From assembly GCA_019694575.1 (NCBI GenBank), contig JAIBBR010000015.1, positions 1-55,141 on the forward strand: 55,141 nt of DNA, read 5' to 3'. The notes beneath the pieces were generated by a model. That model did no database searches and was not told the origin of the DNA. It saw only the letters and a program-made list of their open reading frames with translations. Origin of the DNA: Myxococcaceae bacterium. Lineage in GTDB: Bacteria; Myxococcota; Myxococcia; Myxococcales; Myxococcaceae. Made by a program: the position numbers and the translations under genes. Position 1 is the first letter of the stretch. Each line of letters starts with the position of its first letter. Shown here piece by piece: positions 49,395-55,141 of the stretch.

Positions 49395-50081
49395 TTAAAA
49401 TTTTCTTTCTCGCCACCTGTAGATGATGCCCGTCACCACATACGCCCCCAGCACATCAACCGTGTAATGCAGGTGCGCGAAGAACAGGCTCGCCACCACC
49501 AGCACGTGGGCTACGAGCATCCACATGCGCAACGCCGGCCAGCGCCAGACATAGAGGAGCAGCAAGAACGTGGTGGCGGTGTGGCCTGAGAAGAACAAGT
49601 CTTTCGTTAAGTAAACGCGCGCGCCGCCGTCGGGGTTGAAGAAGCCAAGCCCCATCAGCCCCACGAAAGCGTTCCAGCGTTCGGTGAGCGAAAGGCCCAG
49701 GTGCACATCGTCTCCACGTACCGGGCCCAGCGCCGTCACCGCGATGCACACGCCGCGCGCCAGAGCCACCCAGCCGCTGGTCACCATGTACTGGGTGAAG
49801 CGTTCCAGATGCTTCCACCCCAGTGCCAGCGCGACGGGAATGTACGCCACCACCCACAGCCAATAGTTGTAACGGTCGACCCACTCGACGAACGGCACCG
49901 CGTTGAGCAGCACGTCGTTCAGCTTCGTCGACGGCCGGCTCTCGGCCCACAGTGCCAACCACAGCATCAGCGCGTAACAACCGCTGCGAAACACCAGCGA
50001 GCCGCCGAGGCGCGTCAGCACGCGGCGCGGGTTGAGCCGCCACTGCGCGCGCAGCGACGGGTCATGGGTCGCGGCGTCGAT
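49395..50081 (-). CDS. PAP2-family membrane phosphatase with unusual start
   Basis: The 228-residue protein has about six membrane segments and the PAP2 active-site elements in reduced form: YLTKDLFFSGHTATTFLLLL (SGH motif) and FFAHLHYTVDVLGAYVV (catalytic His and Asp), as in sphingomyelin-synthase-like PAP2 proteins. It probably acts on lipid phosphates. There is no ATG, GTG or TTG in frame before GTG 50021, yet coding continues upstream (DAATHDPSLRAQWRLNPRR). The best start by ribosome site is ATC at 50081, seven bases after AAAGGA. Without it, the gene would start at GTG 50021 with no ribosome site. Confidence 0.7.
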   Translation of the reverse strand: MDAATHDPSLRAQWRLNPRRVLTRLGGSLVFRSGCYALMLWLALWAESRPSTKLNDVLLNAVPFVEWVDRYNYWLWVVAYIPVALALGWKHLERFTQYMVTSGWVALARGVCIAVTALGPVRGDDVHLGLSLTERWNAFVGLMGLGFFNPDGGARVYLTKDLFFSGHTATTFLLLLYVWRWPALRMWMLVAHVLVVASLFFAHLHYTVDVLGAYVVTGIIYRWRERKF

Positions 50082-50092
50082 GGCGATTTCCT

Positions 50093-50177
50093 TTAACCCG
50101 CATATGTACCGGTCTCTCGTAGCGAGATTGACAGACCGTCAGTCGCAGTAGTGAGACCGGTGACATATGCGGGTTAA
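50093..50177. repeat. 85-bp palindromic element with 23-bp paired arms
   Basis: Left arm TTAACCCGCATATGT-A-CCGGTCTC (50093-50116) pairs with the right arm (50153-50177) with one bulged base. The loop holds a second small hairpin TCTCG-TAG-CGAGA. The right arm includes the queF stop codon (TAA at 50174-50176). The left arm ends 12 bp from the ATC start of the PAP2 gene and overlaps its ribosome site. It may be a REP/MITE-type insertion or an extended terminator-leader. Confidence 0.75.
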
Positions 50178-50524
50178 GGGTAGTTGACGGTGACTTCAGT
50201 GGTGATGCCGCCGCGCACCAGCCAGTCGCCCACCACGGTCATCGAGCGCGGCTTGGTCGCCTTGACCAGGTCATCGAGAATTTGGTTGGTGACGGCTTCG
50301 TGAAAGGCGCCTTCGTTGCGGTAACTCCACAGGTACATCTTCAAGCTCTTCAGCTCGACGCACAGCTTGTTGGGCACGTAACGAATGCGAAATTTCGCGA
50401 AGTCAGGCTGACCGGTGAGCGGGCAAAGGCAGGTGAATTCGGGGCAGTCGAAGGCGATTTGGTAGTCGCGGGTGGGAGCAGGGTTCTTGAAGGTCTCGAG
50501 TTTTTTGCTCGGCTGGCTCGGCAT
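50174..50524 (-). CDS. queF: NADPH-dependent 7-cyano-7-deazaguanine reductase
   Basis: The 116-residue protein is a short (unimodular) QueF. It has the nucleophilic cysteine and neighbours in [19 protein letters not shown], the substrate-binding motif [20 protein letters not shown] (ESK-LK type), and [20 protein letters not shown] at the end. It reduces preQ0 to preQ1, a step in queuosine synthesis for tRNA. Its stop codon lies inside the 85-bp element. It is divergent from the PilZ gene. Confidence 0.93.
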   Translation of the reverse strand: MPSQPSKKLETFKNPAPTRDYQIAFDCPEFTCLCPLTGQPDFAKFRIRYVPNKLCVELKSLKMYLWSYRNEGAFHEAVTNQILDDLVKATKPRSMTVVGDWLVRGGITTEVTVNYP

Positions 50525-50555
50525 AGAGCGAAGCGCGTACCAGAAAACGATGTTT

Positions 50556-50569
50556 GCTCAAAATTGAGC
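50556..50569. promoter_or_regulatory. Inverted repeat between queF and the PilZ gene
   Basis: GCTCAA-AA-TTGAGC is a perfect 14-bp inverted repeat in the 68-bp divergent gap. Downstream toward the PilZ gene lies TAGAAT (50581-50586), a possible -10 element. A shared operator for the two genes is plausible; alternatively it is a chance palindrome. Confidence 0.35.
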
Positions 50570-50592
50570 CCTTCGTCGCTTAGAATAGAGGC

Positions 50593-50916
50593 GTGAGCGA
50601 CCCTCGCCGGCAGACGAAGCGCATTTCTATCGATGTTCGTTTTCACGGCGGCGGCGCCAGCACCAATCTCTCGGGCCGCATCACCGACCTGTCCCACGTG
50701 GGCCTCTTTCTCGCCACCACCAAGTTCATTCCACTGGGCAAGCAAGTGCACTTGGAGTTCGACTTGCCGACGGGCCATGTCGATGCGGTGGGCGAAGTGC
50801 GCTGGCTGGCCCGGGGCAATCAGCTGCCCGAGCAAGGGTTGGGCATTCGTTTTTTACGGCTTTCGGCTGCCTCGGCGCGCGCCATCGACATGGCGCTTGA
50901 TCAGCTCGAAGAATAG
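50593..50916 (+). CDS. PilZ domain protein (TIGR02266-like)
   Basis: The 107-residue protein starts GTG 50593 and contains the PilZ fold: an RRxxR-like start (RRQTKRISIDVRF), NLSGRITDLSHVGLFLATT (D/NxSxxG-type motif), QVHLEFDLPTGHVDAVGEVR and LGIRFLRLSAASARAIDMAL. This single-domain type is common in Myxococcota and would bind cyclic di-GMP. It links to the GGDEF proteins in the window only in a general sense. Confidence 0.88.
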   Translation: MSDPRRQTKRISIDVRFHGGGASTNLSGRITDLSHVGLFLATTKFIPLGKQVHLEFDLPTGHVDAVGEVRWLARGNQLPEQGLGIRFLRLSAASARAIDMALDQLEE

Positions 50917-51068
50917 CAACCTCGAATTTCACGCCGTGTATGGCACGACAATCACGAAAATCTGAGTCGCCGTTCTCGTGGCGCGCCAGCTACAGATTGA
51001 AAATTCGACCATTTAGCCTAGAGACAGCGTCTGTATTCGTGGCATTACGCTTGCTGTAGGCCGCGCGC

Positions 51069-51848
51069 ATGAAAACGATTTCCTTATTGTCGGCTTGCTG
51101 CGTGGTTCTCGTGGTGGGTTGCGGTGTTCCGGTGAATGAAAAGCATACGGACACGGAGCAAACCAAATCGGGGCTTGGTCAGCCGTGCGGTGGCATTGCA
51201 GGCTCTCTCTGCGCAGAAGGGCTTGCCTGCGTCGACGACGCGACTGATGGCTGCGACCCTGCTCAGGGCGGATTCGATTGCCTCGGCCACTGCTCTCTGG
51301 TGCTCGCAGCGGATGCTGGCCATGAGGACGGTGGCCAAGCTTTAGATGGTGGCAGTGGCCCTGACGGTGGCTGGCAGGGTGACGGTGGCTGGCACGGCGA
51401 TGGCGGTTACCACGGCGATGGCGGTTACCACGGCGACGGCGGTTACCATGGCGACGGCGGTTACCACGGCGACGGTGGTTGGCAGGGCGATGGTGGTTGG
51501 CAGGGCGATGGTGGTTGGCAGGGCGATGGTGGCTTCGAAGATGGCGGTGAAGCGCCAACCGATGGTGGCATGATTTCTGGCGAAGGCGGTTTCTGTGGTG
51601 GAAGCGGCGGTTTCATATGCGCGGCGGGTTTGGTGTGTGTGGATGATCCGACCGACGGTTGCGACCCTCAATCAGGGGCTGACTGTAGGGGCACCTGCCA
51701 GATTTTACCCGAAGGCGGCATTGGCGCTTTCTGCGGCGGCATTGGCGGCATTCCCTGCGCGGCGGGCTTGGTGTGCGTTGACCTCGCCGAGCAAGGTTGT
51801 GCTCCAGGCTCGGGCGTCGATTGCGGTGGTACCTGCCAGCCGCAGTGA
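51069..51848 (+). CDS. Lipoprotein with Cys modules and a Gly-Asp tandem repeat
   Basis: The 259-residue protein begins with a lipoprotein signal (SACCVVLVVGCGVP; Cys about residue 17). Three modules of about 35 residues with six cysteines each follow the pattern CGG-x-GG/AG, C-A-x-G-L-x-CVDD, GCDP, DC-x-G-x-C. The first and second are separated by nine G-(W/Y)-(Q/H)-G-D-G units. It is probably a surface-exposed protein; such modules occur in many myxobacterial lipoproteins. No enzyme motif. Confidence 0.75.
   Translation: MKTISLLSACCVVLVVGCGVPVNEKHTDTEQTKSGLGQPCGGIAGSLCAEGLACVDDATDGCDPAQGGFDCLGHCSLVLAADAGHEDGGQALDGGSGPDGGWQGDGGWHGDGGYHGDGGYHGDGGYHGDGGYHGDGGWQGDGGWQGDGGWQGDGGFEDGGEAPTDGGMISGEGGFCGGSGGFICAAGLVCVDDPTDGCDPQSGADCRGTCQILPEGGIGAFCGGIGGIPCAAGLVCVDLAEQGCAPGSGVDCGGTCQPQ
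51369..51530 (+). repeat. Nine tandem 18-bp repeats encoding G(W/Y)(Q/H)GDG
   Basis: The units are GGYTRSCAKGGYGAYGGY-like, differing mainly at third codon positions and in W/Y and Q/H. Units 1 and 7-9 have WQ, unit 2 has WH and units 3-6 have YH. The last three units are identical, suggesting recent copying. A length-variable array is expected. Confidence 0.9.
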
Positions 51849-51851
51849 ACG

Positions 51852-52607
51852 CTACAGGCGTTCATTGAAGGCTTCAGCCCACGAACAGAGCTGAACCCCA
51901 TATTTATCGAGTAGCGCGCGCGCTTGTTTGGAAACGAACAGCGCGCGTTCTATTTCGCGCTGCTTGCCGTAACTGCTCGTAAATTGCTTTGGCTCGTAAC
52001 CGGGGTGGCACATCCATTCGACCACGCCGTTTTCAGGCAGCGCTTTCAACCTTGCTTCTAGCTTCTCGAGCGTCCAGCCGGGTTCGTCGCCTGCTTCACC
52101 CTCGAATGCATCGTTCGTCTTCACGTTCTGCTGGCGAAACTGCGCGCGCATTTCAGCATTGATAGAGCGCACCGGAAAATCACGGCGCCGCGCCACGTTC
52201 ACCACTGCCACAAACACGTTCACATGCGAGTGTAAATGCTTGTGCACGTCGATATGGGTAGGAGGCCGTTTCATGCCCTTTTCAAAGGCCTCGAGCTGTG
52301 CGTTGAGCTCGGCTTCGACTTCTTCAGTCGACCACTGCGTGACTTTGCGCTCGTCGAGCTCACCGTGCTGGGTCAATAACCGCACTGGAGCTGTGCTGAG
52401 CGGCACATAACGCGCCAAGTTGAAGTGCAAACCGACAGCGAGGCCGTATTTCCGCGCGCCGCTGAACGCTTCGTCGACGTACGGCGTATTCACCATCAAA
52501 GTGGTTGAGCTGACAATGCCTTGTACCATCGCCTCGACGATGCCGAGCGACACCGACGGCTCGTAACCCAAGTCATCGGCATTCAAAATGACGCGCGCGA
52601 AAGTCAT
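51852..52607 (-). CDS. ChbG/HpnK (YdjC) family carbohydrate deacetylase
   Basis: The 251-residue protein begins MTFARVILNADDLGYEPSVS, with the metal-binding Asp pair, then GIVSSTTLMVNTPYVDEAF, GLAVGLHFNLARYVPLS (His), PPTHIDVHKHLHSHVNVFVA (His triad) and EWMCHPGYEP. These are the ChbG motifs; family members deacetylate N-acetylglucosamine-type sugars or hopanoid precursors. The ATG overlaps the stop of the kinase gene (ATGA 52604-52607), so it is translationally coupled to a Ser/Thr kinase. Confidence 0.88.
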   Translation of the reverse strand: MTFARVILNADDLGYEPSVSLGIVEAMVQGIVSSTTLMVNTPYVDEAFSGARKYGLAVGLHFNLARYVPLSTAPVRLLTQHGELDERKVTQWSTEEVEAELNAQLEAFEKGMKRPPTHIDVHKHLHSHVNVFVAVVNVARRRDFPVRSINAEMRAQFRQQNVKTNDAFEGEAGDEPGWTLEKLEARLKALPENGVVEWMCHPGYEPKQFTSSYGKQREIERALFVSKQARALLDKYGVQLCSWAEAFNERL

Positions 52608-54637
52608 GGGCACGAGTTGAGCAGCGAAGTGGCTTGTTCGGGAAAACGTTGCTGAATTTTTTTGCGTGTCTCAGCGAGTTCAGGGGCCTTTTGCTGCGAG
52701 TCCATTTGACACAACGCGGTGACCGCACGGGGGTCAGTCGGTGCCAAACGGTCTGCCTCGAGGTACGAAGCGCGCGCACCCTTGATGTCGCCTTGTGCGT
52801 GTTGAATCGCTCCCAGGTAATAGTGCGCAGACATCAACGTCGGGTCGGCCTTTATTGCTTTCTTCAATAAGTCTACGGCGGGCCCCAATTGACCTTGGCG
52901 TTGCTTCACGAAGGCCAATTCTGCGGCCGATATCGCATCGAAGCGGGTAGCGAGCACTCCTGAGAGCAGGGCGGCTGCTTCGTCGAGTCGGCCCGCTTGC
53001 GACAGCCAAAACCCACGCTTGGCTTTCAGGTCGACGCTGGTGGGCTTTTTTTTCAGCGCGTTGTCGTACGCCGCGAGCGCGCCCGCAGCATCGCCTTGCA
53101 GTTCTCGCAACTGCGCCAACGCCAAGTCGACTTCGACGTCGGCGGGAGCCAGCGCGGCCGCTTTTTCCAACGCGGCTTCGGCGCGTTTGCCTTTGCGCAA
53201 CTGGGCAGCTGCACGGCCTTCGAGAATGAAGGCGCGCGCGTCTTGAGGTGATTTTTTCTGCCACGCTTCAGACGCTTTCAACGCCAGGTCCCACGCGTTG
53301 CTTTCGATGAGTAATTTGCTCGCGCGCTCGAAGTGCTCAGCCGTCGCGGCAGAATGTGCCAGCAGCGGCTCGAGGGCCGCGGCGCGTTCTGAAGGTTTGG
53401 CCGCCACCGCCGCGGTGAGCAACGCGTCGGGCGTCATGTCTGGCGCGCGGTTTTTGTACCAGTAGCCGCCGACGACGCCGAGCACGGTCATCACCACCGG
53501 TATCGCCACCAATATCCAACGGTTGGAAGACGCGGGTGCCGCGGCCGGTTCCACCTGTGCAGAAGGCGATTCTTCTTTCGAAGGCGTGAGCGGGCCCGAA
53601 CCCGCGGGTGGCGTCATGCCCACCGCCACGGCCCCCGCGGCGGGAGTGCCGGGGTGCGATGGGTCCATCAAGCGGGCCCGTTTGATGGTCTGCCGCCGCG
53701 CGTCTTTTTCTGCGGGGAAAAGCGCGGCCACGTAAGCCCCCACTTCTTCGGGCGTCGAAAGCTGTGCCGGGCCACCAATGGCTTCAAGTGCGGTGTTGAA
53801 TTCTTGTAGCGAGGGGAAGCGCTGATCAGGGTCTTTTTGCAGCGCGGTCATGCACACCGCTTCCAACGCTTCGGGCACCGACGGGTCAAAAGTGCGCGGG
53901 GGTTTGTGGCCTCCCTCGGCAATGCGCATCACCACTTCGTCGATAGAAAGGCCGGTAAAAGGGCGGTGGCCGCACAGCTGCTCGTAAAGCATCACCCCCG
54001 CTGCAAAAAGGTCAGCCCGGTGGTCTACCGGCTTGGCCAGAATCATCTCGGGTGACATGTAGAAAAATTTGCCCTTCAACGTGCCCGGTTCAGTGCCTGA
54101 CCCCCAGCTGTTTGTCTTGGCGATGCCAAAGTCGATGACTTTCACTTCGCCTGACACGCCGACATGAATGTTGTCGGGCGTGAAGTCGCGGTGAACGAGC
54201 GAAATGGGGTTGCCTTCTTCATCGACCGCGCGGTGCGCCGCGTCGAGCCCACGGCACGCGTCGGTGAGAATGCGCAGCGTGATGCCCAGTGGCACCCGGC
54301 GGCCGTCGTCGGCAGCTTTTTGGCGCACGTCGGCGAAAGTGCGGCCTTCGAGCAGCTCCATGGCGATGAAGGGCTCGGTGCCTTCTTGGCCGAGATCTAA
54401 AATGCGCACCACGTTGGGGTGAGTGATTTGGGCGGTGATGCGCGCCTCGTTCAAAAACATGCGCACAATCTGCGGGTCTTTGACGAGGTGGGGCAAAAGC
54501 CGCTTCACCGCCACCATCGGCCCGAAGTTGCCTGCTTCATCGATGTGGCGCCCCAGGTAGACTTCGGCCATGCCACCCGTTGCGATGCGCGAGGTGAGCC
54601 GGTACCGCCCGAACCAAATAGGTTCCACCGTATTCAT
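52604..54637 (-). CDS. Membrane Ser/Thr kinase with TPR periplasmic domain
   Basis: The 677-residue protein has a kinase domain (about 10-285) with the glycine loop IATGGMAEVYLGRH, lysine in VAVKRLL, catalytic loop LVHRDFTPDNIHV (Lys replaced by Thr), IDFGIAK and FYMSPEM; otherwise complete. A linker and one membrane segment (RWILVAIPVVMTVLGVVGGYW, about 373-393) lead to a periplasmic TPR region (AEAALEKAAALAPADVEVDL ... AYDNALKKKPTSVDLKAKRG). The ChbG-type deacetylase gene follows in an ATGA overlap. The start ATG 54637 lies 448 bp left of the start of the next gene. Confidence 0.9.
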   Translation of the reverse strand: MNTVEPIWFGRYRLTSRIATGGMAEVYLGRHIDEAGNFGPMVAVKRLLPHLVKDPQIVRMFLNEARITAQITHPNVVRILDLGQEGTEPFIAMELLEGRTFADVRQKAADDGRRVPLGITLRILTDACRGLDAAHRAVDEEGNPISLVHRDFTPDNIHVGVSGEVKVIDFGIAKTNSWGSGTEPGTLKGKFFYMSPEMILAKPVDHRADLFAAGVMLYEQLCGHRPFTGLSIDEVVMRIAEGGHKPPRTFDPSVPEALEAVCMTALQKDPDQRFPSLQEFNTALEAIGGPAQLSTPEEVGAYVAALFPAEKDARRQTIKRARLMDPSHPGTPAAGAVAVGMTPPAGSGPLTPSKEESPSAQVEPAAAPASSNRWILVAIPVVMTVLGVVGGYWYKNRAPDMTPDALLTAAVAAKPSERAAALEPLLAHSAATAEHFERASKLLIESNAWDLALKASEAWQKKSPQDARAFILEGRAAAQLRKGKRAEAALEKAAALAPADVEVDLALAQLRELQGDAAGALAAYDNALKKKPTSVDLKAKRGFWLSQAGRLDEAAALLSGVLATRFDAISAAELAFVKQRQGQLGPAVDLLKKAIKADPTLMSAHYYLGAIQHAQGDIKGARASYLEADRLAPTDPRAVTALCQMDSQQKAPELAETRKKIQQRFPEQATSLLNSCP

Positions 54638-54765
54638 GTGAAGGGGCTGGACTTTATAGCGACTGCGGCCGGTGCCAACCTGAAGTTCAGGTCGGCGCCT
54701 GGCTGTTCAACATAACTACGGGAGCCCGATTAAAGTGCTGCGGGGCCGCTCGCGGTGCTCGACGG

Positions 54766-55083
54766 CTATTTACGAAAACGGTCGTTATCGTAGGGTTCCG
54801 TCGCTTGGCGAATTATCCCCTTGGGGTTCATCAACACGTCGTGGTGCGGCGTTCTTCCCTTTCGTTGCGAAGCAGTCTCAGGCCTGCCGAAGGTGCCAAC
54901 ACTGTTTGCTTTGGTCAAAACTCTTTCCCAAAGAAGCCTCTGGTTCTTGGGGTCTTTGTGTTGGTTGATCATTTTGATCGCTGTTTTGACCAATTTGACC
55001 TGACCTGCAAAGGGCACGTACGTCTTTCCCCCCTTGGTGACCTTCAGGCTATCTACGAAACGTTGAATGGCGCGTATTCTCAT
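54766..55083 (-). CDS. Small basic hypothetical protein
   Basis: The 105-residue product begins MRIRAIQRFVDSLKVTKGGK and is basic throughout (VLTKANSVGTFGRPETASQR). No signal peptide, membrane segment or family is recognised. ATG 55083 is supported by AAAGGAG eight bases upstream, a stronger ribosome site than most in this window. GC content is low (27 G/C in 54901-54960 by hand count) compared with the kinase gene on its left. Probably acquired, or a specialised small protein. Confidence 0.55.
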   Translation of the reverse strand: MRIRAIQRFVDSLKVTKGGKTYVPFAGQVKLVKTAIKMINQHKDPKNQRLLWERVLTKANSVGTFGRPETASQRKGRTPHHDVLMNPKGIIRQATEPYDNDRFRK

Positions 55084-55141
55084 TGAAGAGGCTCCTTTAC
55101 AGCCATTGTCGCCCGCCCAATTCATATGTTGCGTGCGGCGA

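Noticed and set aside
51369-51530. Regular repeats that might be read as a CRISPR array
   Set aside because: The units are directly adjacent with no spacers, keep a coding frame and encode a Gly-Asp repeat.

Overview
The window looks like chromosomal DNA from a member of the Myxococcota; I would not go deeper taxonomically from sequence alone. The evidence is a GC-rich background, three Hanks-type Ser/Thr kinases, one of them a tandem pseudokinase-kinase, a protein with the MXAN_5187-type C-terminal domain, a TIGR02266-like PilZ protein, a sigma-54 activator with a STAND/TPR front end, glycine-linker and Cys-module lipoproteins, and a DUF1552 remnant. I see no rRNA, tRNA, CRISPR array, transposase or phage gene.

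Layout. 1-7160: a DsbA-like thiol oxidoreductase running off the left edge, type I asparaginase, an FHA-GGDEF diguanylate cyclase, a low-GC orphan, a serine-hydrolase lipoprotein, and a DUF2089 regulator coupled to a membrane protein, with two similar palindromes at its start. 7161-8664: a lower-GC orphan gene flanked by a 53-bp direct repeat that copies the 3' end of the neighbouring degenerate GGDEF gene. 8602-14602: that GGDEF gene, then an overlapping HEAT-repeat / DUF1460 amidase / AI-2E permease operon, a DUF2007-like protein and an MXAN_5187-like protein.

14730-24250: a signalling block. A 1219-residue STAND-TPR-sigma-54 activator lies behind a good -24/-12 promoter, and a second -24/-12 site lies between it and a small lipoprotein gene. 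Next come a Ser/Thr kinase gene overlapping a gene for an envelope protein, then a PQQ-propeller lipoprotein and a small secreted protein. 24259-29290: acyl-CoA dehydrogenase and enoyl-CoA hydratase genes, a beta-barrel gene with an in-frame amber codon, and a RidA / SDR / DUF4442 cluster. 29452-34192: GlgX, TerC, ApaG, a DUF1552 relic and TsaC/Sua5. 34291-38930: a Gld-like ABC system (ATPase, permease, GldG-like protein, DUF4340 protein).

39111-50916: the tandem pseudokinase-kinase, a secreted lyase/lectin-like protein, a YceI protein behind a palindrome, a frameshifted methyltransferase, a GNAT, a receiver-receiver-histidine kinase operon, AlkA-type glycosylase, a FemAB-like acyltransferase, a PAP2 phosphatase, QueF and PilZ. 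Two non-coding inverted-repeat elements (185 and 85 bp) lie here. 51069-55141: a lipoprotein with nine 18-bp tandem repeats, a kinase-TPR gene translationally coupled to a ChbG-type deacetylase gene, and a low-GC orphan.

The most unusual signals are the gene unit set into the 3' end of the GGDEF gene, the sigma-54 activator with -24/-12 sites on both sides, the pseudokinase-kinase, the amber-interrupted barrel, and the 85-bp inverted repeat overlapping the queF stop next to a PAP2 gene that lacks a normal start codon.
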